Shown piece by piece: positions 40,949 through 49,445 of a stretch of DNA of 64,000 nucleotides. A program made the translations under genes and the position numbers. The notes below the pieces were generated by a model. It was not told the DNA's origin. It saw only the letters and a program-made list of their open reading frames with translations, and did no database searches. The number at the start of each line of letters is the position of its first letter. Position 1 is the first letter of the stretch. Origin of the DNA: Candidatus Binatia bacterium (GTDB lineage Bacteria > Desulfobacterota > Binatia > UBA12015); NCBI GenBank assembly GCA_029243485.1, contig JAQWRY010000020.1, forward strand, positions 1 to 64,000. Reading direction: 5' to 3'.

Positions 40949-42501
40949 GCCGATCCCCGAAGACGGAACTTCTGTACTTTGCCCGACGCTGTCTTCGGGA
41001 GCTCGGCGACGATCTCCACCGCTCGCGGCACCTTGTAGTTGGCCATGTTCGCGCGGCTCCAGGCGACCACGTCGTCGGGGGTGATCGCGGCATTCGGCTC
41101 GGCGACGACGAAGGCGCGGCCGACCTCCCCCATGCGCTCGTCCGGCACGCCGATCACGGCCACCTCGCCGATCCCGGGCATCTCGAAGAGGAGTTTCTCG
41201 ATCTCGGCGGGGTAACAGTTGAAGCCCCCCATGATGTACATGTCCTTCAGACGATCGGTGATGCGGATGTAGCCACGCTCGTCGAGCCGCCCCACGTCGC
41301 CGGTGTGCAGCCAGCCGTCCGCGTCGATTGTGCTGCGGGTCGCGTCCTCGTCGTCGAAGTAGCCGCGGGTGACCGTCGCGCCGCGGAGGAGCACCTCACC
41401 GTCCTCGCCGATGGGGACATCGGTGCCGTCCGGGGACACACAGCGGATCTCGCCGAAGGGCAGGGGCGGTCCCGCGGTGAGCGCGATCGTCTCCGGGTCC
41501 TCGCCGGCACGGTTTTGCGTCGCGAGCCCGGCGGTCTCGGTGAGGCCGTATCCGGTGACGACCGTCTCGAATCCGATCTCGGATTTCATCCGACGGATGA
41601 GCTCCGGGGGAATCACGGCCGCACCCGTCATGGCGAGCCGCAGTGACGAGAGGTCGTGCCGGGTGCGGTCGGGGTGCATGAGAATCGTTTGGTAGAGCGC
41701 GGGGGGCCCGGGCAGCACGGTCACGCGGTCGCGCGGGACCCGTGCGAGGACTTCGGGGACGTCGAGCTGTGGGTGCGGCAGGATCGTCACGCCACGCATT
41801 ATGCAAGACATCCATCCCGCCTTGTAGCCGAACGCGTGGAAGAACGGATTCACGATGAGGTATCGGTCACCCGCGCGCAGCCCCACGGCCTCCGTCCACG
41901 CCTCATACCCGATGATGTTCTGGCCGTGAGCCATCATGACGCCCTTGGGGTGGCCCGTCGTGCCCGAGGTGAAGAGGATGTCGGCGAGATCGCCGGGGCC
42001 CACCGTCTCCGCACGACGTCGTGCTTCCTGTGGCGACACCGACCGTCCGGACTCGGAGAGCTCGTCCCAGGTTCGGGCGCGCGGGTCGGTGCCGTCCAGG
42101 AGCACGCGATCGGCCAAGTCGGGCAGGTCCTCGGTCTCGAGCATGTCGAGATAGCGATTGCCCAGGAACTCGGAGACGCACAGCAGCATGCGCGCACGGC
42201 TCTTTCGCAGGATGTAGCCGGCCTCCGAGCCTTTGAATCGTGTGTTCAGGGGGACGAGGACCCCTCCTGCCGCTTGCAGGCCGAGGGCGGCGAGCATCCA
42301 GCGCGCACTGTTCGGCGCCCAGATGGCGACCCGGTCGCCCGGCTCGATGCCGGCGGCGATGAACGCTGCCGCGGCTTCGAGTCCCGCGTCGGCGAGCTCG
42401 GTGAAGTTCCAGTGTTGGTCGCCATTCTCCAGCGCGGTCTGCTCGCCGAAGCGCTCGGCCGCGCGCAGCAAGAGCTTCGGGATGGTATCGGCGTCCAGCA
42501 C
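40945..42501 (-). CDS. Acyl-CoA ligase, FadD3-like
   Basis: A 518-residue AMP-forming ligase. ILFTSGTTGHPKGVMMAHG is the P-loop, GYGLTETAG the A5-type motif, HTGDVGRLDERGYIRITDR the adenine/hinge region, and PKTASGKVQKFRLR holds the C-terminal lysine. The overall pattern (LDADTIPKLLLRAAERFG opening, FHAFGYKAGW) looks like the FadD3 group that activates the propanoate side chain of steroid ring remnants; I hold that subgroup call loosely. The start is a GTG at 42501, 2 bp after the aldo-keto reductase stop; much longer upstream frames are out of frame with that gene and not protein-like. Confidence 0.9.
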   Translation of the reverse strand: MLDADTIPKLLLRAAERFGEQTALENGDQHWNFTELADAGLEAAAAFIAAGIEPGDRVAIWAPNSARWMLAALGLQAAGGVLVPLNTRFKGSEAGYILRKSRARMLLCVSEFLGNRYLDMLETEDLPDLADRVLLDGTDPRARTWDELSESGRSVSPQEARRRAETVGPGDLADILFTSGTTGHPKGVMMAHGQNIIGYEAWTEAVGLRAGDRYLIVNPFFHAFGYKAGWMSCIMRGVTILPHPQLDVPEVLARVPRDRVTVLPGPPALYQTILMHPDRTRHDLSSLRLAMTGAAVIPPELIRRMKSEIGFETVVTGYGLTETAGLATQNRAGEDPETIALTAGPPLPFGEIRCVSPDGTDVPIGEDGEVLLRGATVTRGYFDDEDATRSTIDADGWLHTGDVGRLDERGYIRITDRLKDMYIMGGFNCYPAEIEKLLFEMPGIGEVAVIGVPDERMGEVGRAFVVAEPNAAITPDDVVAWSRANMANYKVPRAVEIVAELPKTASGKVQKFRLRGSA

Positions 42502-42503
42502 GC

Positions 42504-43505
42504 TCAGCTCTGTGGGGTCGGGATCGTCGACGGCGCTTCGTGCAGGAAGCGGAGCCAGGGCGGAGGCGACGACGGCGCGAGGCGATTCACCTCCGCGAGG
42601 TCTTCGGCCGAGAGATTCCACGTAAGGGCCGCGAGGCTTCCGTCGAGCTGTTCGGGCGACATCGCGCCGACCACGATCGAGCTCACCGACGGCTGGGCGA
42701 GCAGCGCGGCCAGCGCGAGCTCGGTGAGCGTGTGGTTGCGCTCCTCTGCGAACGCGAGCAACCCCTCGACGGCCGCGATGGCTTGTTCTCCGAGGTCGCC
42801 GAAGAAGAACTGCGGGTACTTGGCTGCGCGCGAACCTTCCGGCGGCGGCTTCCCCGCACGGTATTTCCCGGTCAGGACACCGGATTCGAGCGCGAAGAAG
42901 GGAAGCAGGCCCACCCCGTACTGCAGACACGCCGGCACCAGCGCGTGCTCTACGTCGCGCGTGAGAAGGCTGTAGTGCGCCTGCGCGGAGACGAATCGTT
43001 CCAGACCGCAGGTACGCGCCGTCCAGTGCGCCTCGGCGAGTTGAAACCCGTCGAAGTTTGAGCAACCGAGGTACCGGACTTTCCCTTGGCGTACGAGGTC
43101 GTCGAGCGCCCGCAGGGTCTCCTCGATCGGAACCGTCGGGTCGGGGATGTGCATCTGGTAGAGGTCGATCACGTCGGTCCGGAGGCGGGAGAGGCTCGCT
43201 TCCACCGCCTCCATGACGTGCCGTCGTGAGCCTCCGCCTTCCATCGGGCCGTGTCCGAGGGGCTGGCCGAACTTCGACGTCAGCACGACTTGGTCGCGCT
43301 TCCCTTGGAGAGCCTTACCGATGAACTCCTCGGACTTGCCGCCGCTGTAGAAATTGGCCGTGTCGACGAGGTTCACACCCCGGTCCAGAGACGCGTGGAG
43401 GATCCGCGCCGTCTCCGCCTCGTCGCAACGTTTGCCGAAGTTCGTCCCGCCGATGCCGATCGCCGACACTTCGAGTCCGGAGCTTCCAAGCTTCCGGTAT
43501 TCCAT
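42504..43505 (-). CDS. Aldo-keto reductase
   Basis: A 333-residue NADPH-dependent oxidoreductase with the catalytic tetrad Asp48, Tyr53, Lys78 and His119 (VDTANFYSGG, LTSKFG, YQMHIPD). GCSNFDGFQL and VVGAMSPEQL are the cofactor-binding segments typical of the AKR group that includes potassium channel beta-subunit-like enzymes. It reduces an aldehyde or ketone. It lies 18 bp after amidohydrolase 3 and 2 bp before the ligase, inside the six-gene operon. Confidence 0.92.
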   Translation of the reverse strand: MEYRKLGSSGLEVSAIGIGGTNFGKRCDEAETARILHASLDRGVNLVDTANFYSGGKSEEFIGKALQGKRDQVVLTSKFGQPLGHGPMEGGGSRRHVMEAVEASLSRLRTDVIDLYQMHIPDPTVPIEETLRALDDLVRQGKVRYLGCSNFDGFQLAEAHWTARTCGLERFVSAQAHYSLLTRDVEHALVPACLQYGVGLLPFFALESGVLTGKYRAGKPPPEGSRAAKYPQFFFGDLGEQAIAAVEGLLAFAEERNHTLTELALAALLAQPSVSSIVVGAMSPEQLDGSLAALTWNLSAEDLAEVNRLAPSSPPPWLRFLHEAPSTIPTPQS

Positions 43506-43523
43506 GGGCGCCGTCTCCTTGTT

Positions 43524-44417
43524 TCAGTTGGGCAGTTGAAAGACCCTGAGGGCGTTCTCGCGCAGAAACTTGGGCCACACATGGTCGCGGAAGGGAACCT
43601 TGGGCAGCTCTTCGAAGATTCGATCGAGTGTCAGCCCGAAGGGGAAATAGCCTGCGTACATGATCTTGTCGCTGCCCCGCGTGTTGGCGTAGTCGACGAT
43701 GTCCTTTGGGTAGTGCTTCGGGGCGAACGCGCTGGTCATGTAAAACAGGTTTGGCCACTTCAGCATTAGCTTCACGGCGAGCGCTGTCCACGGCTCGGCG
43801 CCGTGGCGCATGACGAAGCGCAGTTCGGGGAAGAACCAACAGACTTCGTCGACGAGCTCGACCTTTTGGCTTGCGAACGGCACCCGTGGTCCCGGGATGC
43901 CCACGTTGCAGCAGAACGGCAGATCGAGCTCCACGCACTTCGCGTAGATCGGATACCAGCGCGCGTCGTTGATCGGCAGCTGCGGGTCGTGCGCGGCCGG
44001 CAGGCCTCCGATCGCTCGCAGGTCGTACTCTTCGTGCAGGCGGACGATCTTGCGGACCTCGTCCATGCCGCGGTGGGCGTCGGCCTCGTACCAGTGGAAG
44101 AAGCGATTCGGGAAGCGGCGGCTCGCCTCCTTGGCGAGCTCGTCGTCGTCGTCGATGCGGATCATCGCCCGCTCGACTCCGAACCGGTCCATCTCCGAGA
44201 TGGTCCACGCGATGTAGTCGGTTTGTTCCCCGGCGCGCGGGAGATCCTTGAACATGTACCCCGCGGGCATGTCGAGCTTGGCAAGGCTCTCCTCGTCCCG
44301 CAGGAGGCGACGCCATCGTTCGGTGGCGCGTCGGGGGCCGGCGCCGGAGTACGCTTCCGGACCCGAAGGAACCCCGAGCAGAAGATCGATCACGCCGATG
44401 TCCTTCGGAAACGCCAT
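43524..44417 (-). CDS. Amidohydrolase-related protein 3, metal site incomplete
   Basis: A 297-residue barrel protein of the amidohydrolase-2 group. Unlike its two relatives here, the N-terminal motif reads VIDLLLG, so the His of Asp-x-His is missing, and the late SDYP motif is replaced by YFPFG. FRFVMRHGAEPW and FCCNVGIPGP remain. It may use a different metal arrangement or be non-catalytic. First gene of the operon with aldo-keto reductase, ligase, ACAD, crotonase and SDR, divergent from the KshA-like Rieske gene. Confidence 0.8.
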   Translation of the reverse strand: MAFPKDIGVIDLLLGVPSGPEAYSGAGPRRATERWRRLLRDEESLAKLDMPAGYMFKDLPRAGEQTDYIAWTISEMDRFGVERAMIRIDDDDELAKEASRRFPNRFFHWYEADAHRGMDEVRKIVRLHEEYDLRAIGGLPAAHDPQLPINDARWYPIYAKCVELDLPFCCNVGIPGPRVPFASQKVELVDEVCWFFPELRFVMRHGAEPWTALAVKLMLKWPNLFYMTSAFAPKHYPKDIVDYANTRGSDKIMYAGYFPFGLTLDRIFEELPKVPFRDHVWPKFLRENALRVFQLPN

Positions 44418-44447
44418 GAACCTGCCTAGCCCGAAAGGGGGGATCTA

Positions 44448-44484
44448 GGCAAGCTCTTTGACTAAATTGATCAAGTAGATTGAC
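44448..44484. promoter_or_regulatory. Two operator copies between amidohydrolase 3 and Rieske oxygenase 1
   Basis: GGCAAGCTCTTTGAC (44448) and ATCAAGTAGATTGAC (44470), each with one mismatch, start exactly 22 bp apart. The first, on the minus strand, gives TTGCCT with TAGGCA at 18 bp for the six-gene operon. The second, on the plus strand, gives TTGACG, with no good -10 at the expected place for the Rieske gene. Confidence 0.65.
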
Positions 44485-44531
44485 GTTTCGGCTCGCCTGT
44501 GATCTGAGGTGAGAACGGAGAATAGAAGAGC

Positions 44532-45491
44532 GTGGCCGAGAATTTTCCTATGCCGGTCCCCGATGGATGGTTCGCCGTGGCGTACGGTGACGAGCTCTCG
44601 GCGGGGGAGGTGAAGCCGATGCGCTGGTTCGGGCGCCACCTGGTCGTTTTTCGAGACGCAGACGGGCAGGCGCGAGTGTTGGACGCCCACTGTCGGCACA
44701 TGGGTGCGCACCTCGGCCACGGCGGGACGGTCTGCGGACGCTCGGTGCGTTGCCCGTTTCATGCCTGGGAGTGGGACGGCGAGACGGGCGAGTGCGTGGC
44801 GATTCCGTACGCCAAGAAGATCCCGGCCAAGGCGCGCATGCGGTCCTGGGAGACGCGCGAGCGCAACGGACTGGTACTCGTCTGGCATCACGGTGGCGGC
44901 GCGGCGCCAAGCTGGGAGGTGCCCGAGGTCGAGGAGGCGACGAATCCCGCCTGGACCGATCCGGATCGCTACGACTGGACGATCCAGACCCAAGTGCAGG
45001 AGATCGCCGAGAACGGAGTCGATACGGCGCACTTCCGATTCGTGCACGGAACCGTGACTGTGCCGGAGGGCGAGGTGGAGTTCGATGGTGATTTCCGCCA
45101 CGCGGTGAATCACATCCGCATGAATACGCCGCGTGGGGAGGTGGACGGCACGATCGAGGCGCGCTCGTTCGGGATCGGGCTGTCGATCGTTCGCTACAGC
45201 GGGATCTTCGAGACGGTTCAAGTGCTCTCCACGACGCCCATCGATGAGCGTACCGTCGTGCACCGAAAGTCGTTTCGGCAGCCGCGTCCGACGGAGGGGG
45301 AGAAGCCGTCCCGGGCGCCCGGTGCGTTCATCCGCAACGTCGTAAAGCAGCTCGGCGAGGACGTTCCGATCTGGGAGAACAAGGTCTACCAAGAGCGTCC
45401 CCTCTTGTGCGACGGCGACGGGCCGATCGGAAAGTACCGGCAGTGGTGTCGCCGGTTCTACAGCGATCCGGCGGCGCCCGCCGCCGAATGA
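44532..45491 (+). CDS. Rieske non-haem iron oxygenase, KshA-like
   Basis: A 319-residue terminal oxygenase. The [2Fe-2S] cluster ligands are Cys54, His56, Cys74 and His77 (CRHMGAHLGHGG and CPFHAWEW). The mononuclear iron is held by Asp164, His167 or His172 with Asn161 in ENGVDTAHFRFVHG. The single-chain layout and the CRHMG motif resemble KshA, which 9-alpha-hydroxylates steroids, and cholesterol 7-desaturases, but also other Rieske monooxygenases. No reductase gene is nearby. It starts at a GTG. It is followed by SnoaL-like and double ACAD genes in the same direction. Confidence 0.9.
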   Translation: MAENFPMPVPDGWFAVAYGDELSAGEVKPMRWFGRHLVVFRDADGQARVLDAHCRHMGAHLGHGGTVCGRSVRCPFHAWEWDGETGECVAIPYAKKIPAKARMRSWETRERNGLVLVWHHGGGAAPSWEVPEVEEATNPAWTDPDRYDWTIQTQVQEIAENGVDTAHFRFVHGTVTVPEGEVEFDGDFRHAVNHIRMNTPRGEVDGTIEARSFGIGLSIVRYSGIFETVQVLSTTPIDERTVVHRKSFRQPRPTEGEKPSRAPGAFIRNVVKQLGEDVPIWENKVYQERPLLCDGDGPIGKYRQWCRRFYSDPAAPAAE

Positions 45492-45590
45492 CGTCGACAT
45501 TTCATTCCTCCCGAGCCCCCTCCAGCACGGATCGTGCGCGTCACGAGCCGGAAGCGAAGGCGGCTCGGGCTCTGACTGGGAGAAAACCTG

Positions 45591-45977
45591 ATGCAGCAGA
45601 CCGATCGTGACATCCTCGAGATCAACAACCTTCTCGCCGAGTATTGCCTCGCCTGTGACGAGTGTCGCTTCGACGACTTCGCGCGCTTGTTCGGCACGGA
45701 TGGTGAGATGCATGCCTTTCGGCGCGTCTGGAAGGGCTTTGACGAGTTGGTGTCCTTCATCTCGGCGGCGCCCGAAGGCATTCATCTCTGCGGCCTGCCG
45801 CGGATTTCTCTCGACGGTGATCGAGCGGAGTGCACGGTCAACTTCGTCTTCGTGACCCACGACAAGCAGGTCGGGAGCCTGGGGCTGTACATCGACGAGC
45901 TGGGTCGGACGCCGGAGGGCTGGCGCTTCCGAACGCGAAAGATCAAGATCCTGAGGCCGAGCGAGAAGGCCGCGTGA
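45591..45977 (+). CDS. SnoaL-like (NTF2-fold) protein
   Basis: A 128-residue cone-fold protein. DRDILEINNLLAEYCLACDECRFDDFARLF is the family's helical start, with the conserved Asp pair; the rest is the curved sheet. Members are small isomerases, dehydratases or subunits of ring-hydroxylating oxygenases. Its position 100 bp after the Rieske gene fits either an isomerase acting on the hydroxylated product or an accessory subunit. The stop overlaps the next gene as GTGA. Function not assigned. Confidence 0.8.
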   Translation: MQQTDRDILEINNLLAEYCLACDECRFDDFARLFGTDGEMHAFRRVWKGFDELVSFISAAPEGIHLCGLPRISLDGDRAECTVNFVFVTHDKQVGSLGLYIDELGRTPEGWRFRTRKIKILRPSEKAA

Positions 45978-48094
45978 GCGAGCCCGTTCCGTCCCCCGCG
46001 GATCTCTCTGTTCGTGTGAGCGCCTGGCTGGACGAGCACGACGAAGCGCTTGCGCCGTATCGGCTGCCCCTCGAGAGCTTTGACGCTCGGGTCGACCAGC
46101 TGAAGAAGCTGCAACGCGAGCTCTTCGACGCCGGCTGGGTACGTTACGGGTGGCCTACGGAGTTGGCCGGCCTGGGCGGCAACGAGCTGCATCGTGCTGC
46201 GGTTTACGAAGCACTGGCGGACGCGGGCTATCCTCCGCGTTCGGTCTTTGAGCATCTGGACATCATCATCCCGACACTGGCGCGGTTCGCGCCGGAGCTC
46301 GCGGTCGACCTCGTTCCGCGCATGATGCGTGGGGACGAGCTCTGGTGTCAGGGCTTCTCGGAACCCGAGGCCGGCTCGGACCTAGCTGCGCTGCGCACGC
46401 GCGCCGATCGCGACGGAGACGGCTTCGTTTTACGAGGGCACAAGATCTGGACGAGCTGGGCGAAGTGGGCGCGCCGCTGCATGGTCCTGGCTCGGACCGG
46501 GGCGCAGGACGACCGCCACCGTGCGCTCACCATGATGGTCGTGGACATCGATACGCCCGGACTGACGGTGCGGCCGATCGTCCAGTCCAACGGTACGCCG
46601 GAGCTCGCGGAAGTGTTCTTCGACGATGTGCCGGTCGCCGCCAGCCAGGTGGTCGGCGAGGTCGATGGTGGCTGGGCCATCGCGATGTATCTCCTGTCGT
46701 GCGAGCGTGGGAGCTATCCCTGGCAGCGGCACGAGTTCCTGCGGGCGCGTCTCGCGACGCTCTCCAGCAATGCGCAGCGTGACGCGGATCACGAACGGCT
46801 CGGGCACGCCTACAGCGATCTGTTTGCCGTGCGCACGCGCGCGTGGTCGACGCAGTGTGCACTCGCGCGCGGCGAGGTTCCGGGCCCCGAGGCCGCGGTA
46901 AACAAGATTCTCATCACCGAGACCGAGCAGACGCTGTACGACGCAGCGAGCGAGATCCTCGGCCACGGGATCCAGACCGGCCTCGTGCCGGAGGCGTGGC
47001 GCTGGCAGGAGGACTTCCTCTTCTCCCGAGCGACGTCGATTTACGGCGGCTCGCGACAGATCCAGCTCACTGTGGTGGCGCGCCACCTGATCGGGCACGG
47101 CGCCGGCTCCGAGACGGAGCCGGGTTGGTCGGACTGGGTCGATTCGATCACGCAGGCCGTCCGAGAGAGCCCGACCGTGCGCGATGCCCTGGACGGACTG
47201 GGCTGGTGGGACGTTTCCGGAGCGTGCGCCGATGGCGATGGTCGCATCGGCTTCGGCGCCCTATTCGAGGTGCTTGGACGCGAGCTCGCCGTAGGACCGG
47301 CTCTCGGCGCGGTTCTCAGCGCTCCCATCTTGGAGGCGAGCGGCGGCAGGCCGAATCTCGACTCCACGTATGCCGTCGTGGTGGGGGAATCGAACGCCCG
47401 GCTCGACATCTTGGCGCCCGGCGGACCTGCGCGTGACCTCGTCGTGAAGCTTCCGAGTGGCTGGGGGCGGGTGTCGGCCGATGCGATTCGTTGGAGCTCG
47501 AGTGCTTTGGACAAGGGCGCCCTGCAGGTCGGGAGCCTCGATCCGGAAGCAATCGACCCGCTCGATGTTCGCGGGGATGTCCAGGCACTGGAGGAGCGCT
47601 GTCTCGCGCTCGGGCGTACGGCCATCTGTTTCGAGATTCTGGGTGCAAGCACTATCCTTCTCGATGCGGCCACCGAGCACACGCGCACGCGGCGCCAGTT
47701 CGGGAAGCCGCTGGCCGACTTTCAGGCCGTGCAGCACCTCCTCGCGGAGGCGCACGTGGAGTTGGCCGCGTTGCGAGAGCTTTGCCACGCGCTCTTGGCG
47801 CCGGACTCCGAGAACGGTCCTGAACCCGAGGCGGCGGCGCTGGCGAAGCTCCGTGGTGGTCGAGCGGGCCGAACGATCGCGCAGCGTTGCCTGCAGGCTT
47901 TCGGCGCGATCGGCTTCACTGAAGAGCACCTCCATCACCGGTACGCCCGTCGGATCATGACGCTCGACGCCTTTCTCGGCGGCGGGTCGGAACTCGCACG
48001 TCGTCTTGGCGCCCGCGCGGCCCAGAGCGGCCAAGCGTTGAAGGGCTTACCCTTCGACTCGCTGCGGGGCGCACGAGGTCCGGAAAGCACGTGA
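45974..48094 (+). CDS. Double-domain acyl-CoA dehydrogenase (FadE34-like fusion) 2
   Basis: A 706-residue fusion of two acyl-CoA dehydrogenase domains in the opposite order of completeness from the first fusion: the N-terminal domain (about 1-375) has the full set WCQGFSEPEAGSDLA, GHKIWTSWAKWA and SIYGGSRQIQ, while the C-terminal domain (about 390-700) is shorter and keeps TRTRRQFGKPLADFQAVQH and a final ACAD-like helix. So the better conserved half is N-terminal here and C-terminal at 38729-40948. The GTG start overlaps the SnoaL stop. Probably oxidises a bulky acyl-CoA. Confidence 0.9.
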   Translation: MSEPVPSPADLSVRVSAWLDEHDEALAPYRLPLESFDARVDQLKKLQRELFDAGWVRYGWPTELAGLGGNELHRAAVYEALADAGYPPRSVFEHLDIIIPTLARFAPELAVDLVPRMMRGDELWCQGFSEPEAGSDLAALRTRADRDGDGFVLRGHKIWTSWAKWARRCMVLARTGAQDDRHRALTMMVVDIDTPGLTVRPIVQSNGTPELAEVFFDDVPVAASQVVGEVDGGWAIAMYLLSCERGSYPWQRHEFLRARLATLSSNAQRDADHERLGHAYSDLFAVRTRAWSTQCALARGEVPGPEAAVNKILITETEQTLYDAASEILGHGIQTGLVPEAWRWQEDFLFSRATSIYGGSRQIQLTVVARHLIGHGAGSETEPGWSDWVDSITQAVRESPTVRDALDGLGWWDVSGACADGDGRIGFGALFEVLGRELAVGPALGAVLSAPILEASGGRPNLDSTYAVVVGESNARLDILAPGGPARDLVVKLPSGWGRVSADAIRWSSSALDKGALQVGSLDPEAIDPLDVRGDVQALEERCLALGRTAICFEILGASTILLDAATEHTRTRRQFGKPLADFQAVQHLLAEAHVELAALRELCHALLAPDSENGPEPEAAALAKLRGGRAGRTIAQRCLQAFGAIGFTEEHLHHRYARRIMTLDAFLGGGSELARRLGARAAQSGQALKGLPFDSLRGARGPEST

Positions 48095-48146
48095 CGCCGC
48101 GGCTTCGGCCGAGCGATAGTTTCGGCGTCGAGCAGACGCGCGGGAC

Positions 48147-49427
48147 CTACGAGGACTGAGGTGTGTCTGCAAGGTCCGCGGTGATGCTCTTGCTCGCTCG
48201 CCAGAAGAGGAACGCGGCAAGGAGTGTCGCGACCTTGATCAGAAGGAGTGAGTAGCGGATCGACTCGTCTCCGAACGACGGCCGGAGCACGTCGTTCAGG
48301 ATCCCGACCGCCTGCGGGCCGCCGCCGAGTCCGATCAGGTTCAGGAAGAGGAGCAGGATGGCCGAGGCCATCGCGCGCATCTGCGGCCGGGCGATGTTCT
48401 GGACGACCGCGTAGCTCGGTGACGCAAACACGCCGCCAATCAGCCCCGCGGGTACGAACGCGGCGAGTGCGAGCCATCGGTCGTCGATGAGGAGTTGGGC
48501 GGCTTGAAAGGGTAGGGCGGCCAGCAGCGTGATGGCCGGGAGCCACGCGTACCATCGCACGTCTCGGCGGCCGAGTCGGTCGGCCGCCCAGCCGCCGACC
48601 ACCGTTCCGATCGCTCCGGCGGGTGCCGATACGGTGGCGAGAAAGAGCCCGGTCTCGGCTACCGACATGCCGTGCACGCGCATCAGGAAGGTGGGGGACC
48701 ACATCCCCATGCCGAGGCCCGCAAAGGTGGCGAAGCCGAGCGCGGGTGCAATCAAGCGAAACGTGCGGCGCGACCACAGGAACCGAAAGACCTCGCGCGT
48801 GTCGGGATCGGGCTCGGCCCGGAGTTTCGGGGGGTCGAACCGGCCCCGCTCGGGCTCGCGCACGGTGAGCATCACCAGCGCAGCGAGAACGATGCCCGGT
48901 ACGCCGACGGCGACGAAGGTGCCCCGCCAGCCGATTTCGCCAGCCAGCCAGCCGCCGATGCCGTTTCCGAGGGCGCTGCCGATCAGAGGGGCGACGGCGT
49001 ACAAACCGAACACGGTCGCGCGTCGCTCGGGTGGGAAATAGTCCGACAAGATCGAGTGGGATGGTGGCACCCCGCCGGCCTCGCCGACGCCTACCCCGAT
49101 GCGGCACAGGGCGAGCTGCCAATACGCCCCAACGGCCCCGCATGCGACGGTCATCGCGCTCCAGACCGTGAGCCCCATGGCCAATACGTTGCGCCGGACC
49201 CAGCGGTCCGCGAGCCGCGCCACTGGAATTCCGGCGGTGGCGTAGAAGATCGCGAACGCCGTGCCCGTGAGAAAGCCCATGGCCGTGTCCGACACCGCCA
49301 GGTCCTTCTTGATTGGCTCGAGGAGCACCGCCAAGATCTGGCGGTCGAGGTAGTTGAAGACGTAGGCCGCCGTCAGGACGCCCAGGACATAGTTGGGGTA
49401 GCGGTCCGCTTTCTCTGGTGGCGCCAT
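48147..49427 (-). CDS. MFS transporter (spinster-like)
   Basis: A 426-residue inner-membrane protein with 12 predicted helices. YVFNYLDRQILAVLLEPIKKDL in helix 1, DRWVRRNVLAMGL in loop 2-3, RIGVGVGEAGGVPPS in helix 4 and DYFPPERRATVFGLY after it match the spinster-like MFS group, often found with aromatic or steroid catabolic genes. It may import the aglycone or an acidic intermediate, or export a product. Last gene of the minus-strand operon starting with the thioesterase; 18 bp after the ACAD. Confidence 0.9.
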   Translation of the reverse strand: MAPPEKADRYPNYVLGVLTAAYVFNYLDRQILAVLLEPIKKDLAVSDTAMGFLTGTAFAIFYATAGIPVARLADRWVRRNVLAMGLTVWSAMTVACGAVGAYWQLALCRIGVGVGEAGGVPPSHSILSDYFPPERRATVFGLYAVAPLIGSALGNGIGGWLAGEIGWRGTFVAVGVPGIVLAALVMLTVREPERGRFDPPKLRAEPDPDTREVFRFLWSRRTFRLIAPALGFATFAGLGMGMWSPTFLMRVHGMSVAETGLFLATVSAPAGAIGTVVGGWAADRLGRRDVRWYAWLPAITLLAALPFQAAQLLIDDRWLALAAFVPAGLIGGVFASPSYAVVQNIARPQMRAMASAILLLFLNLIGLGGGPQAVGILNDVLRPSFGDESIRYSLLLIKVATLLAAFLFWRASKSITADLADTPQSS

Positions 49428-49445
49428 CAGGGAATCGTCGCTGGG

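Noticed and set aside
42502-43065. Upstream extension of the FadD3-like ligase to 706 residues
   Set aside because: It overlaps the aldo-keto reductase gene out of frame and is Arg/Ala-rich; the GTG at 42501 right after the reductase stop is the better start.
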